A stretch of DNA of 29,496 nt from the IMG/VR virus record IMGVR_UViG_3300027365_000264, positions 1-29,496 of that record. The stretch is one strand, 5' to 3'. Numbering within the stretch: position 1 is the first letter of the stretch; each line of letters opens with the position of its first letter. The notes beneath the pieces are model-generated. The model did no database searches. It was not told the origin of the DNA and worked only from the letters and a program-made list of their open reading frames with translations. This document shows, piece after piece, positions 23,396 to 29,496 of the stretch. Made by a program: the position numbers and the translations under genes. The DNA comes from a virus.

Positions 23396-23794
23396 TTAGT
23401 CCTCTGTGATGTCGTGTGTGCTCGTTGCGGTAATGGCTGCGAGGTAATCGGCAACCTGTGGATTCTCTGCGAGGACTGAGGACAGACCTGTGGCCAGCCG
23501 ATGAGTGATCATCTCCTCATCCACCTGCCCCATCATGATGTGCATGTAGAACATACACATGTGGATGACTTCATGCAGGAAGGTGTCCAGCTCCTCGATA
23601 GGAGTCAGGCCATCGAGAACACGTATGCGCTGTTCCTTTGGATAGAAGTCTCCATAGACATCTGCGCCCCACGGTCCTTCTTCGATAAACTGAACAGACA
23701 TATGTCGGCCAAGAAATGTCAGGCTGCTTGGTCTGAAGTCTTTGTAATTGTGTATTTCCTGTTCAATCACTTCGACAATTGGATTGTCATTCAT
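23396..23794 (-). CDS. Small HExxH metallopeptidase-like protein
   Basis: The product has 132 residues. Residues 74-78 are HEVIH in LDTFLHEVIHMCMFY, the zinc-binding and catalytic motif of many metallopeptidases. A beta-rich N-terminal part precedes it (VYGDFYPKEQRIRVLDG), and a helix with MITHRLATGLSSVLAENP follows; its conserved Glu/His could give a third ligand. Small phage proteins with this D..LHE..H...A/M layout are known to me but their substrates are not. Host-protein cleavage, or a structural use of zinc, are possible. The start overlaps the stop of the small winged-helix gene (ATGA) and AAGGG lies upstream. Confidence 0.8.
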   Translation of the reverse strand: MNDNPIVEVIEQEIHNYKDFRPSSLTFLGRHMSVQFIEEGPWGADVYGDFYPKEQRIRVLDGLTPIEELDTFLHEVIHMCMFYMHIMMGQVDEEMITHRLATGLSSVLAENPQVADYLAAITATSTHDITED

Positions 23795-24003
23795 AGGTAC
23801 CCTTCGTCACGGAGGAGGCCCAGACCCTCTTCCGTTATTCGCCATATTCGCCCGTATGAATGGGGAGCAATTTTTGTGGTGATCAACCCAAGGCTAGCCA
23901 AGGCTGCAACCTGTTGGTCGTACTGTCTTACGTAGTTCGACTGAAGGCTGAGGCCATGGCAATAAGCCTTGTGAAGTATCTCGTTGGTCGTGGCTCTCGT
24001 CAT
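23791..24003 (-). CDS. Small winged-helix-like protein
   Basis: The product has 70 residues: MTRATTNEILHKAYCHGLSL, then helices YVRQYDQQVAALASLGLI, then a beta hairpin RIWRITEEGLGLLRDEGYL. The order (helix, helix, LGLI turn, RxWxITeeG strand, Leu-rich helix) is that of a winged helix-turn-helix. It could bind DNA or serve as a small regulator, but I see no direct sign of its target. I start at the ATG at 24003, which overlaps the HNH stop as ATGA. The frame continues to 24084 inside the HNH gene, which is less likely. Confidence 0.68.
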   Translation of the reverse strand: MTRATTNEILHKAYCHGLSLQSNYVRQYDQQVAALASLGLITTKIAPHSYGRIWRITEEGLGLLRDEGYL

Positions 24004-24338
24004 AGCTTCTTGGAGACAATGCCGGATGGAAGTTTCCAACGCTGCTTGTTTCCCAAGATTGCGTGCTCCGTACCGTCGATACACTCTAAGTGCTCTACGT
24101 TACAGCAGCCTCTGTTGCTACACAGGTGGTTGATTTCGAAGCCTTCTGGAATAGGACCACGCTTCAACTCCCACATGATCCGATGGAACATCAGAGGCTT
24201 TCCGTTGATTCGGCCACCGAGGTTGTAGCGGAAGTATCCGTCTGGGTTGACCTTATGACTGGCCACAACCCAGCAAGAAGTCGGCAGCTGTACAAAACGC
24301 AAAGGCCGTGGGGTGTTCCGTGAACTAGTGAGTTTCAC
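24000..24338 (-). CDS. HNH homing endonuclease behind DNA polymerase
   Basis: The product has 112 residues with an HNH_3-type core: SCWVVASHKVNPDGYFRY, MFHRIMWELKRGPIPEG, then FEINHLCSNRGCCNVEHLE. The histidines and the Asn/Cys pattern (NHxCxNRxCCNxEHLE) are those of free-standing phage HNH endonucleases. These nick or cut DNA of related phages and spread themselves. I chose the GTG at 24338 because AAGGA precedes it with good spacing; the frame is open to another GTG at 24365. It overlaps the end of DNA polymerase by 14 bases, a common insertion place for such genes. Confidence 0.88.
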   Translation of the reverse strand: MKLTSSRNTPRPLRFVQLPTSCWVVASHKVNPDGYFRYNLGGRINGKPLMFHRIMWELKRGPIPEGFEINHLCSNRGCCNVEHLECIDGTEHAILGNKQRWKLPSGIVSKKL

Positions 24339-26109
24339 TCCAATCCTTTCCGACCTTTGACTCACATGCCAAAGGACAACGAAAGTTAAATGTCAGTTGT
24401 ACTGAGGCCATCGCCTCGACAACCACCTGTTGAAATGCTGCAGCGATCTCAGATGAGCGGACTGCTACCTGAATTTCATCGTGACTGAATGCGCAGAATG
24501 CGAAGTCGCCATCCCAACCATGTTTGTATCCACGGTCCAGCATCATCTTCTCGGCAACAATGATCCACCGCTTACAAACCATCGCACCGGCTGACTGCAG
24601 AAGCGTGTTCAATGCAGCGTGTGAACTTCGAACGTGTACTCTGCGCCCGTCAAGCCCGACAAGATAGCCGCGTTTAGCAGCCTGTTGAACAGCATCGACA
24701 AGTCGTCCGAGGGCTGGCAGCGACTTAAGAAACTTCGTCTTGAGTTTCCGTCCTTCACCTGCAGAACCGCCAACGATGGAACCAATCTTTGCGTCTCCTG
24801 CTCCATAGAGGAATGCATAAATAAATGTCTTTGCTTGGTTGCGAGTCTCTAGGCCAGCAGCCTTTTGATTCTCTGTGTGAATGTCACCGCCGAGGAGAAC
24901 CTCAGCGTACTTGCCACCGTCCCACTTCGCCATGAAGTGAGCCAGGCACCTTAGCTCCAAGCCTGAAGCATCAGCACCAACAAGAGTCCACCCAGCAGGA
25001 ACAGTAAAGAGTTCTCGACACTCATGTCCATAGGGTGATTGCGACGAAGGTACCTGAGAGATGTTGGGGTAGCTATGAGTAGCGCGACCAGTGACAGCAC
25101 CATTAGGATTAATAGATCCATGGATCTTGCCTTTCTTCTCGCAGTTCATCCACGCTTGCTTGCCCTCAAACAGCTGGGAGATACGCTTCTGGACCAAGAG
25201 ATATTCAGTGAGTTGTTTACAAGGTTCATAGGTCAGCTTGCCGAGAACCACTTCATCGACCTGCGGCTTGCCACCTTCGGTAAAGTCCACAGGCTTCCAG
25301 CCGTAGAGAGTCATCAGTCGATCTGCGATGTGATCACGAGACGACGGGTTGAACTCAATGGTCTTAGTCTTCGGAACAGGCACACCCTTCACATACCCTC
25401 TGGCCTTGTTGTTGACCTTAGGTACGAAGTCGGGGAGCTGGATGTCCCAAGAGCCAAAGTACTCCTTGAGTTCTCTCTCCAGCTCCCCACGGCGCTGCAC
25501 TAGGCGAGCCAACAGGGCTGCGGCTTTCTCCATGTCAAAGCAGAAACCATTGCGTTCCTGCTGCGCCATGAGCCAAGCCACCTGATGCTCCAGCTCCAGT
25601 GCTTGTTGAGAATAGTTCTCATTCACCAGCTTCTGATACAGGTGCGCGGTGACCTCTACGTCTTGGACGCAGTAGTCCAGCATCTCCTGAGAGAATGTCT
25701 CCCAGCCACCCGTGTAGTCACCCTTGTAGTTGCCGATGCGATGACCCCATGCAGCCAGTGAGTGTGATCCAAATAGTTTGCCAGGCAGCTTCTCCTGCTT
25801 GAGGAGAATGTTGTCGGTGTCCTTGACGTTGGAATAGACAAGGCGCGTGGCGACTAGGGTATCGAAGACCTTACTCTCATCCACGGTGAACCATGGGTAG
25901 AGCTTCTTGATGACGGGGATGTCGTACTTAATCACGTTGTGCCCAGTGATAGGACCATCAGACCAAAGAAGAGCCTCAATTCCCTCCTCCATGTTCTCTG
26001 CTGTGAACGTCTTTACGATTCCGGTATCAGTCCACTTCATAACCAAGCAATGAATCTTAGAAACTTCATCAAGCAAACCATCTGTTTCCAAATCGAATAT
26101 AAGTGCCAC
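24325..26109 (-). CDS. Family A DNA polymerase (T7 gp5-like)
   Basis: The protein has 594 residues, shorter than T7 gp5 (704) but complete. The 3'-5' exonuclease domain is present with IFDLETDG (Asp6, Glu8), NVIKYDIPV and YCVQDVEVT. In the polymerase domain, motif A is VGADASGLELRCLAHF (Asp380), the O-helix is RNQAKTFIYAFLYGAG (Arg423, Lys427, Tyr431; the spacing equals T7 Arg518, Lys522, Tyr526), and motif C is FSHDEIQVAV (His543, Asp544). The shortening probably affects the thumb and thioredoxin-binding region, so dependence on host thioredoxin is uncertain. The start is a GTG at 26109 with AAAGGG 7-8 bases upstream, just after tRNA-Gly. Confidence 0.96.
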   Translation of the reverse strand: MALIFDLETDGLLDEVSKIHCLVMKWTDTGIVKTFTAENMEEGIEALLWSDGPITGHNVIKYDIPVIKKLYPWFTVDESKVFDTLVATRLVYSNVKDTDNILLKQEKLPGKLFGSHSLAAWGHRIGNYKGDYTGGWETFSQEMLDYCVQDVEVTAHLYQKLVNENYSQQALELEHQVAWLMAQQERNGFCFDMEKAAALLARLVQRRGELERELKEYFGSWDIQLPDFVPKVNNKARGYVKGVPVPKTKTIEFNPSSRDHIADRLMTLYGWKPVDFTEGGKPQVDEVVLGKLTYEPCKQLTEYLLVQKRISQLFEGKQAWMNCEKKGKIHGSINPNGAVTGRATHSYPNISQVPSSQSPYGHECRELFTVPAGWTLVGADASGLELRCLAHFMAKWDGGKYAEVLLGGDIHTENQKAAGLETRNQAKTFIYAFLYGAGDAKIGSIVGGSAGEGRKLKTKFLKSLPALGRLVDAVQQAAKRGYLVGLDGRRVHVRSSHAALNTLLQSAGAMVCKRWIIVAEKMMLDRGYKHGWDGDFAFCAFSHDEIQVAVRSSEIAAAFQQVVVEAMASVQLTFNFRCPLACESKVGKDWSETH

Positions 26110-26137
26110 GCTGTCCCTTTCGACGTGCGTTAATGTA

Positions 26138-26213
26138 TGGAGCGGACATCGGGAATCGAACCCGAGCTGTTTGGGTGGAAGCCAAAAGTGCTACCTTCAG
26201 ACACTCTGTCCGC
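26138..26213 (-). tRNA. tRNA-Gly (UCC)
   Basis: The 76-base minus-strand sequence folds into a full cloverleaf. The acceptor stem is GCGGACA/TGTCCGC, the D-stem GTGT/GCAC and the anticodon stem TTTGG/CCAAA. The loop is CTTCCAC, giving anticodon UCC, and the T-arm is TCGGG-TTCGATT-CCCGA. Discriminator T and an encoded CCA end complete it. It closely resembles bacterial tRNA-Gly(UCC). It lies in the same transcript as the replication genes, 28 bases before DNA polymerase, so it must be cut out of the mRNA by host RNases. It would supply GGA/GGG decoding. Confidence 0.95.
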
Positions 26214-26217
26214 AATT

Positions 26218-26391
26218 TTAAATGTCGTTGACGCAGAGGCCTTTAACCTTCAGGCCTCTCTCAGCGTAATACTTCTGTGCTTCAACGGCTTGCTGCTTGC
26301 ACTCTTCCATCTTGGTGAAGCCTGGGAATGCCTTGACATCCTCCAGATCACCATTGAGTGAGAATAGGAACAACAGCAGGATGACGTTCAT
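26218..26391 (-). CDS. Small secreted or membrane-anchored protein (57 aa)
   Basis: An ATG at 26391 follows AAGGG at good distance and overlaps no coding base of the upstream winged-helix gene except near its stop (TGACATG). The product starts MNVILLLFLFSLNG, a short hydrophobic signal or anchor, followed by EDVKAFPGF and a charged helix with EECKQQAVEAQ. It ends GLKVKGLCVNDI, with two cysteines 23 residues apart that could form a disulfide outside the cytoplasm. I do not know the family by name, though small phage and prophage proteins of this build are common. It fills the space before tRNA-Gly exactly. Confidence 0.78.
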   Translation of the reverse strand: MNVILLLFLFSLNGDLEDVKAFPGFTKMEECKQQAVEAQKYYAERGLKVKGLCVNDI

Positions 26392-26392
26392 G

Positions 26393-26596
26393 TCAGCCCT
26401 TGGTGAGGACGTACCGTGCGTAACGCTGGCCAGTCACTGGGTGCTTCTTGAACTGGGTCATGATGTTGTAGCCCATTGCCTTCAGCTCGCTGATACGTTT
26501 GGTCAAAGACTGGATAGAGTAATCCACCAAGGCTTCACGCTGCGAAATGCTTTTGGCTTTCTTGAAATGCTGGAGGATGATTTCGTTCTGAGTCAT
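26393..26596 (-). CDS. Small helix-turn-helix protein
   Basis: The product has 67 residues: MTQNEIILQHFKKAKSISQ, then EALVDYSIQSLTKRISELKAMGY, then NIMTQFKKH and a final strand RYARYVLTKG. This is the typical compact winged helix-turn-helix (HTH_39-like) of phage genomes, with the recognition helix near SLTKRISELK. It may regulate a phage or host promoter or bind replication DNA; no target is visible. Its ATG overlaps the stop of the primase-helicase as TAATG. Confidence 0.82.
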   Translation of the reverse strand: MTQNEIILQHFKKAKSISQREALVDYSIQSLTKRISELKAMGYNIMTQFKKHPVTGQRYARYVLTKG

Positions 26597-28200
26597 TAGA
26601 ATTCCTGAGTAGTTTCATCTTTAAAATCCACAGTCGTCTCTGAGAGTCGTCCTGTGTCGCGGTCATACTTGAGGTAGCCAGCCATGCCTGTCTCACCTGA
26701 GAATCTGTTTTTGAGGACACGCAGTGTGGTGACATTGGGATCTTCTCCCTGCTGGTTGCGCTCCATGCCAATCACCATGTCGCTCAACTGAGCGATGGAG
26801 TGTGAGCCACGGAGTTGCGAGAGTGATGTCTTGCCACCCTCTTCATGTCCCTTGCCGTCTGAAGGACGCTTGAGGTGTGACACGAGGAACATACCAACGC
26901 CTGTCTCTTCAACCAGTGTGCGCAGCATGGTCATGGCGTTGTCGATCAATCGTCGTTCATCACCATCGCCCAGACCAGACACAACGATACTAAGGTGATC
27001 GAGCATAATCCACTGGCAGCCACAACCCTTAGCCAGAAAGCGGATTCGGGAAAGCAGATTGTCAATGTCGCTAGAACCAAAATGGTTGTAGAGATATAGG
27101 TTACCAGAACCGACAGTAGCCCCGAAGGCACTACGCAATTGGTGTTCATCGACTCCATCCATGTTGAGGTGCAAAGGCTTGTTCATCTCGATGCCCATGA
27201 GGCCGAGAGCGGTACGCTTAGGGTTCTCTTCGAGCATGATCATGCCGACTGTCTCGCCTGCCTTGAGGAGGTGATGGGCAATCTCTCGGACCACTGCTGA
27301 CTTACCTACGCCTGACCCTGCCGTGAGTGTCACCAGCTCACCCTTGCGAGCACCATGGGTCAGCTCGTTGAGAGAGGACCATGGATAGGCAATGGCTTGT
27401 GTGGTGTCAGTCGAGGAGACTTCCTCCCACAGGTCAGTGCCTGCAAGGATACCGTCAGGCCGGAACACTTTCGCATTCCACATTGCGCTGACGATAGCCT
27501 CAGGCTGTCCCTGTGAGAGGCACTCGTTAGCATCCTTGAAGGGAAGGCTGGCGATCTTCGCCTTGCCTGGCTCGAAGAGCTGCACACAATCTGCTGCGGC
27601 CTTCTTGCCTGGCTCGTCCATGTCAAACATGAAGATGACTTCTTCGAACTTCTCGAAGTACTCCAAATTTTTTGCAATGGATTTCTTTGCCCCCTGAGCA
27701 CCGTTAGGGACGGAGACCACAGGCCACTTGTTGCCCTGCACCTGAGAGACAGTCAGACAATCTATCTCGCCTTCAGTGACGACGATCTTCTTGCCTGAGT
27801 TCCATAGGTTTGCACCGAAGAGTTGTGCTGAGGATATGTCTCCGAGGACACTGAAGCTCTTGTCGGCACCACGGATCTTCTGGGCCACCATAGCGCCACT
27901 GGCATCGAAGTACGGGGCAATCTGAACCTTCTTGCCGTTGTGCTCGCCCACTTGGTAGCCGAACTTCCGTGCAGTCTCCTCGCGGATGCCTCGCTTGATA
28001 AGATCCTGATACTGCCCTTGAATGAGGTCTGCTGATTTCATACGTTTTGCTGGTACTTCCGAACATGTGCCGTCACCTTGTACGTGCGTGTTGCAGGCGA
28101 AACAGAACTGGTGGTTATCCGAATACAAACTATTGGCGTCGGACGAACCGCAGTTCTCACAAGCGATGTGTCTTAGAAATGTGCTTTCGTCCTTATCCAT
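26596..28200 (-). CDS. Primase-helicase (T7 gp4-like)
   Basis: The protein has 534 residues, against 566 for T7 gp4. The zinc-binding primase domain has Cys14, Cys17, Cys33 and Cys36. The TOPRIM fold shows VTEGEIDCLT (Glu143) and FMFDMDEPGKKAA (Asp193, Asp195). The hexameric RecA-like helicase has Walker A GSGVGKS (295-301), a following EEN motif, Walker B WIMLDHLSIV and the SHLKRP region. The C-terminus is acidic and ends in Phe (DETTQEF), like T7 gp4, where the tail contacts DNA polymerase. It lays primers and unwinds DNA at the fork. ATG at 28200 with AAAGGA upstream; a promoter-like element lies 21-38 bases before it. Confidence 0.96.
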   Translation of the reverse strand: MDKDESTFLRHIACENCGSSDANSLYSDNHQFCFACNTHVQGDGTCSEVPAKRMKSADLIQGQYQDLIKRGIREETARKFGYQVGEHNGKKVQIAPYFDASGAMVAQKIRGADKSFSVLGDISSAQLFGANLWNSGKKIVVTEGEIDCLTVSQVQGNKWPVVSVPNGAQGAKKSIAKNLEYFEKFEEVIFMFDMDEPGKKAAADCVQLFEPGKAKIASLPFKDANECLSQGQPEAIVSAMWNAKVFRPDGILAGTDLWEEVSSTDTTQAIAYPWSSLNELTHGARKGELVTLTAGSGVGKSAVVREIAHHLLKAGETVGMIMLEENPKRTALGLMGIEMNKPLHLNMDGVDEHQLRSAFGATVGSGNLYLYNHFGSSDIDNLLSRIRFLAKGCGCQWIMLDHLSIVVSGLGDGDERRLIDNAMTMLRTLVEETGVGMFLVSHLKRPSDGKGHEEGGKTSLSQLRGSHSIAQLSDMVIGMERNQQGEDPNVTTLRVLKNRFSGETGMAGYLKYDRDTGRLSETTVDFKDETTQEF

Positions 28201-28220
28201 ATGTCCTTTAAGTTTGAGTA

Positions 28221-28238
28221 TTCTATATGAGCAACCTT
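28221..28238 (-). promoter_or_regulatory. Promoter-like element before primase-helicase
   Basis: On the minus strand the core reads GGTTGCTCATATAGAA (28221-28236), preceded by AA. It ends in TATAG, as T7 and SP6 promoters do (CTCACTATAG; AGGTGACACTATAG). With the G as start site, the leader to the primase ATG is about 23 bases and includes AAAGGA. It overlaps the amidase stop by two bases. A 13/16 match lies before the structural genes at 18780. Function is inferred. Confidence 0.65.
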
Positions 28239-28686
28239 AGAGTCCGCTGGCCTTCAACCATGCAGCAACATCAAAAGATGGGCATGCCTTGGCGACCTTT
28301 GGAAAATCCTTGTGTCCCTGAATCTTGGCCTTCGGGTAACGCACCTTGAGATCAATCAGTAGTTTCTTCAGCGAGACAAATTGCTCAGGCGTGAAGTTGT
28401 TCTCAGCTTTCTTGACATCGTCAGCGTTGACACCACCGACCATGCAGATGCCGAGAGACGAAGCGTTCCAGTTCTCGACATGTGCGCCGATGACCTTCTC
28501 GTCCCTGCCCTGCTCAATTGTACCATCACGCTTGATGACGTAGTGGTAGCCGATGCAGGCCCAGCCCTTGGCGCGGTGCCACTTGTTGATGTCTGCTGCG
28601 CCGATGTTCTGCTTGGGGCCTGTGGCGCTGCAATGAATGGCGATAAAATCAGTTTTGCTACGATTCTTTGTGTTGGAATTATACAT
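28237..28686 (-). CDS. N-acetylmuramoyl-L-alanine amidase (T7 lysozyme, gp3.5-like)
   Basis: The product has 149 residues (T7: 151). Zinc ligands and catalytic residues are all in place: FIAIHCSAT (His18), GYHYVIKRDG (Tyr47), GHKDFP (His125) and AKACPSFD (Lys133, Cys135). It cuts the amide bond between N-acetylmuramic acid and L-alanine for lysis, and needs the holin to reach the wall. T7 gp3.5 also binds T7 RNA polymerase and slows transcription; that second role can be proposed here but not shown. The ATG is 1 base from the endonuclease I stop. Confidence 0.96.
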   Translation of the reverse strand: MYNSNTKNRSKTDFIAIHCSATGPKQNIGAADINKWHRAKGWACIGYHYVIKRDGTIEQGRDEKVIGAHVENWNASSLGICMVGGVNADDVKKAENNFTPEQFVSLKKLLIDLKVRYPKAKIQGHKDFPKVAKACPSFDVAAWLKASGL

Positions 28687-28687
28687 A

Positions 28688-29095
28688 TTATTCTTTCAGC
28701 CACGCATCAGGAATGTCCTTGTCTGCGTAGAGGAACCCATGCTTCTCGCACCAGTCTGCGTAAGTGGTCTTGGACCGCTTTGAGATCTTGGTCTTTGAGT
28801 TACTGAAGACGAACCTGATGTCGTACTCTGGGTGTTGTTTCTGGACGAGCAAATGTTTCTGACGATCCTCCGTGAGGTATCGACCCTTGCTCTCGATAAT
28901 GATGCCGTTGGGTAGCAGGAAGTCTGGCGTGTACTTGGCTTGCTTCTCTGGCTTCACGTAAGGGATAACCAGTTCTTCAAACAAAAACTTCACACCTTTC
29001 AATGTGAGGTTCTCTGCGATTCGCTCCTCTAAACCGGAGCGAAAGCCGTACTTCATACCAACCTGTTTTTCGGACTGTTTCTTTTTCGTGGCCAC
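28688..29095 (-). CDS. Endonuclease I, Holliday junction resolvase (T7 gp3-like)
   Basis: The product has 135 residues (T7: 149). Catalytic residues have the same spacing as T7 Glu20, Asp55, Glu65 and Lys67: here SGLEER (Glu23), YTPDFLLPNG (Asp58) and IIIESKGR (Glu68, Lys70). The C-terminal part YADWCEKHGFLYADKDIP also matches. It resolves branched DNA and helps degrade the host chromosome. The start is a GTG at 29095 that overlaps the end of the HNH gene by 43 bases, with a weak ribosome-binding site. An ATG 13 codons later is possible but would shorten the N-terminus compared with T7. Confidence 0.94.
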   Translation of the reverse strand: MATKKKQSEKQVGMKYGFRSGLEERIAENLTLKGVKFLFEELVIPYVKPEKQAKYTPDFLLPNGIIIESKGRYLTEDRQKHLLVQKQHPEYDIRFVFSNSKTKISKRSKTTYADWCEKHGFLYADKDIPDAWLKE

Positions 29096-29394
29096 AAATA
29101 TTGTCGTCTTATATTTTCTTGCTGCGTAACTGCCTCCAAATGTGATGGGTTTACACAGCGACGGTTACGACAGGCGTGGTCTATCTGCCAGCCTGCTGGG
29201 ATATGTCCAATGAATGTCAGATAGGACAAACGGTGTGCCAAATAGAATACATTCTCTACCCACGCATTGCCGTAGCCGTGACTGCCTAGGGACTTAACCC
29301 AATTCCAGCAGCCACTAGCCTGATCTACGTTGATACGGGAGGAGATGTATTCTTGAGGGTCAGAAGTCCTCAGAATTTTCTTCGGCAAAATCAT
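29053..29394 (-). CDS. HNH homing endonuclease between SSB and endonuclease I
   Basis: The product has 113 residues with an HNH_3-type core: GCWNWVKSLGSHGYGNAW, YLAHRLSYLTFIGHIPAGW, then QIDHACRNRRCVNPSHLEAVT. The DHxCxNRxCVNPxHLE motif is the standard zinc/catalytic region. It overlaps the end of SSB (35 bases with the ATG at 29394) and the start of endonuclease I (43 bases), so it is packed between two T7 core genes. The start is unsure: an ATG at 29430 and a GTG at 29466 are in frame, and none has a clean Shine-Dalgarno. It is likely a free-standing homing endonuclease. Confidence 0.87.
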   Translation of the reverse strand: MILPKKILRTSDPQEYISSRINVDQASGCWNWVKSLGSHGYGNAWVENVFYLAHRLSYLTFIGHIPAGWQIDHACRNRRCVNPSHLEAVTQQENIRRQYLWPRKRNSPKNRLV

Positions 29395-29496
29395 TCTGCA
29401 CTGCGGGGGTAACCTCCGCTTCGTAGCCATCCTCTTCACCAAAGCCGTAGGCTTCAGCACCTGCACCGCCTGAGTATTCCTTCAGGTCGATGATCT
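29360..29496 (-). CDS. Single-stranded DNA-binding protein, C-terminal end (T7 gp2.5-like)
   Basis: A frame open from the right edge ends with TGA at 29360-29362. The last 45 residues start IIDLKEYSGGAGAEAYGFGEED and run into an acidic tail ending NDFAEENSEDF. An acidic C-terminus with a final Phe is the hallmark of T7 gp2.5, where it contacts DNA polymerase and primase-helicase. The position before endonuclease I is also that of gp2.5. Only the tail is visible, so the DNA-binding fold cannot be checked. The start lies outside the window. Confidence 0.85.
   Translation of the reverse strand, partial: IIDLKEYSGGAGAEAYGFGEEDGYEAEVTPAVQNDFAEENSEDF

Noticed and set aside
28720-29100. AAAATATAAG before endonuclease I as a promoter
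   Set aside because: It is AT-rich like many starts here but lacks the GGTTGC half; the resemblance is too weak.
1-29496. CRISPR arrays, insertion sequences, integrase or lysogeny genes
   Set aside because: I saw no regularly spaced repeats, transposase, integrase or repressor of the lysogeny type; the genome looks strictly lytic in this window.

Overview
The window is the central and late part of a T7-type podophage genome (Caudoviricetes, short-tailed), written so that every gene lies on the minus strand and transcription runs from the right end to the left. Homologues of T7 genes appear in T7 order: single-stranded DNA-binding protein (gp2.5), endonuclease I (gp3), amidase/lysozyme (gp3.5), primase-helicase (gp4), family A DNA polymerase (gp5), 5'-3' exonuclease (gp6), portal (gp8), scaffold (gp9), capsid (gp10), tail tubular proteins A and B (gp11, gp12), gp13- to gp16-like internal virion proteins and the tail fibre (gp17). 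The amidase, the transglycosylase domain of the gp16-like protein and the T7-like tail point to a Gram-negative host. No RNA polymerase or terminase is in the window; by analogy with T7 the polymerase would lie beyond the right edge and the terminase beyond the left edge. The genus cannot be fixed from sequence alone. The set of ThyX, B12-dependent RNR, PhoH-like and MazG-like genes recalls aquatic podophages related to SIO1 or Pelagibacter/cyanobacterial T7-like phages.

Replication region (about 18.8-29.5 kb): SSB end, an HNH endonuclease, endonuclease I, amidase, primase-helicase, a small winged-helix protein, a tiny secreted-type protein, tRNA-Gly(UCC), DNA polymerase, a second HNH endonuclease, a small winged-helix protein and an HExxH protein. 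A nucleotide-metabolism block follows: ThyX, exonuclease, DUF3310, MazG-like pyrophosphohydrolase, class II ribonucleotide reductase and PhoH-like ATPase. Most genes overlap or nearly touch, often as TAATG or ATGA, which suggests coupled translation.

Structural region (about 0-18.8 kb): two small conserved-looking proteins, portal, a 58-aa protein, scaffold, a 3-TM holin, a 304-bp non-coding structured gap, capsid, a strong terminator, tail tubular A and B, gp13-, gp14-, gp15- and gp16-like proteins, a second terminator, a T7-type tail fibre with an Ala/Ser-rich shaft, a large lectin-type fibre, and the start of a probable tail-fibre assembly protein cut by the left edge.

The most interesting non-coding signal is a 16-base element found in two short gaps, upstream of the primase-helicase and upstream of the first structural gene. 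The copies are identical at 13 of 16 positions, and a partial copy sits in a hairpin before the capsid gene. It looks like a promoter for a phage-encoded single-subunit RNA polymerase. Together with the two terminators it gives a T7-like transcription map.
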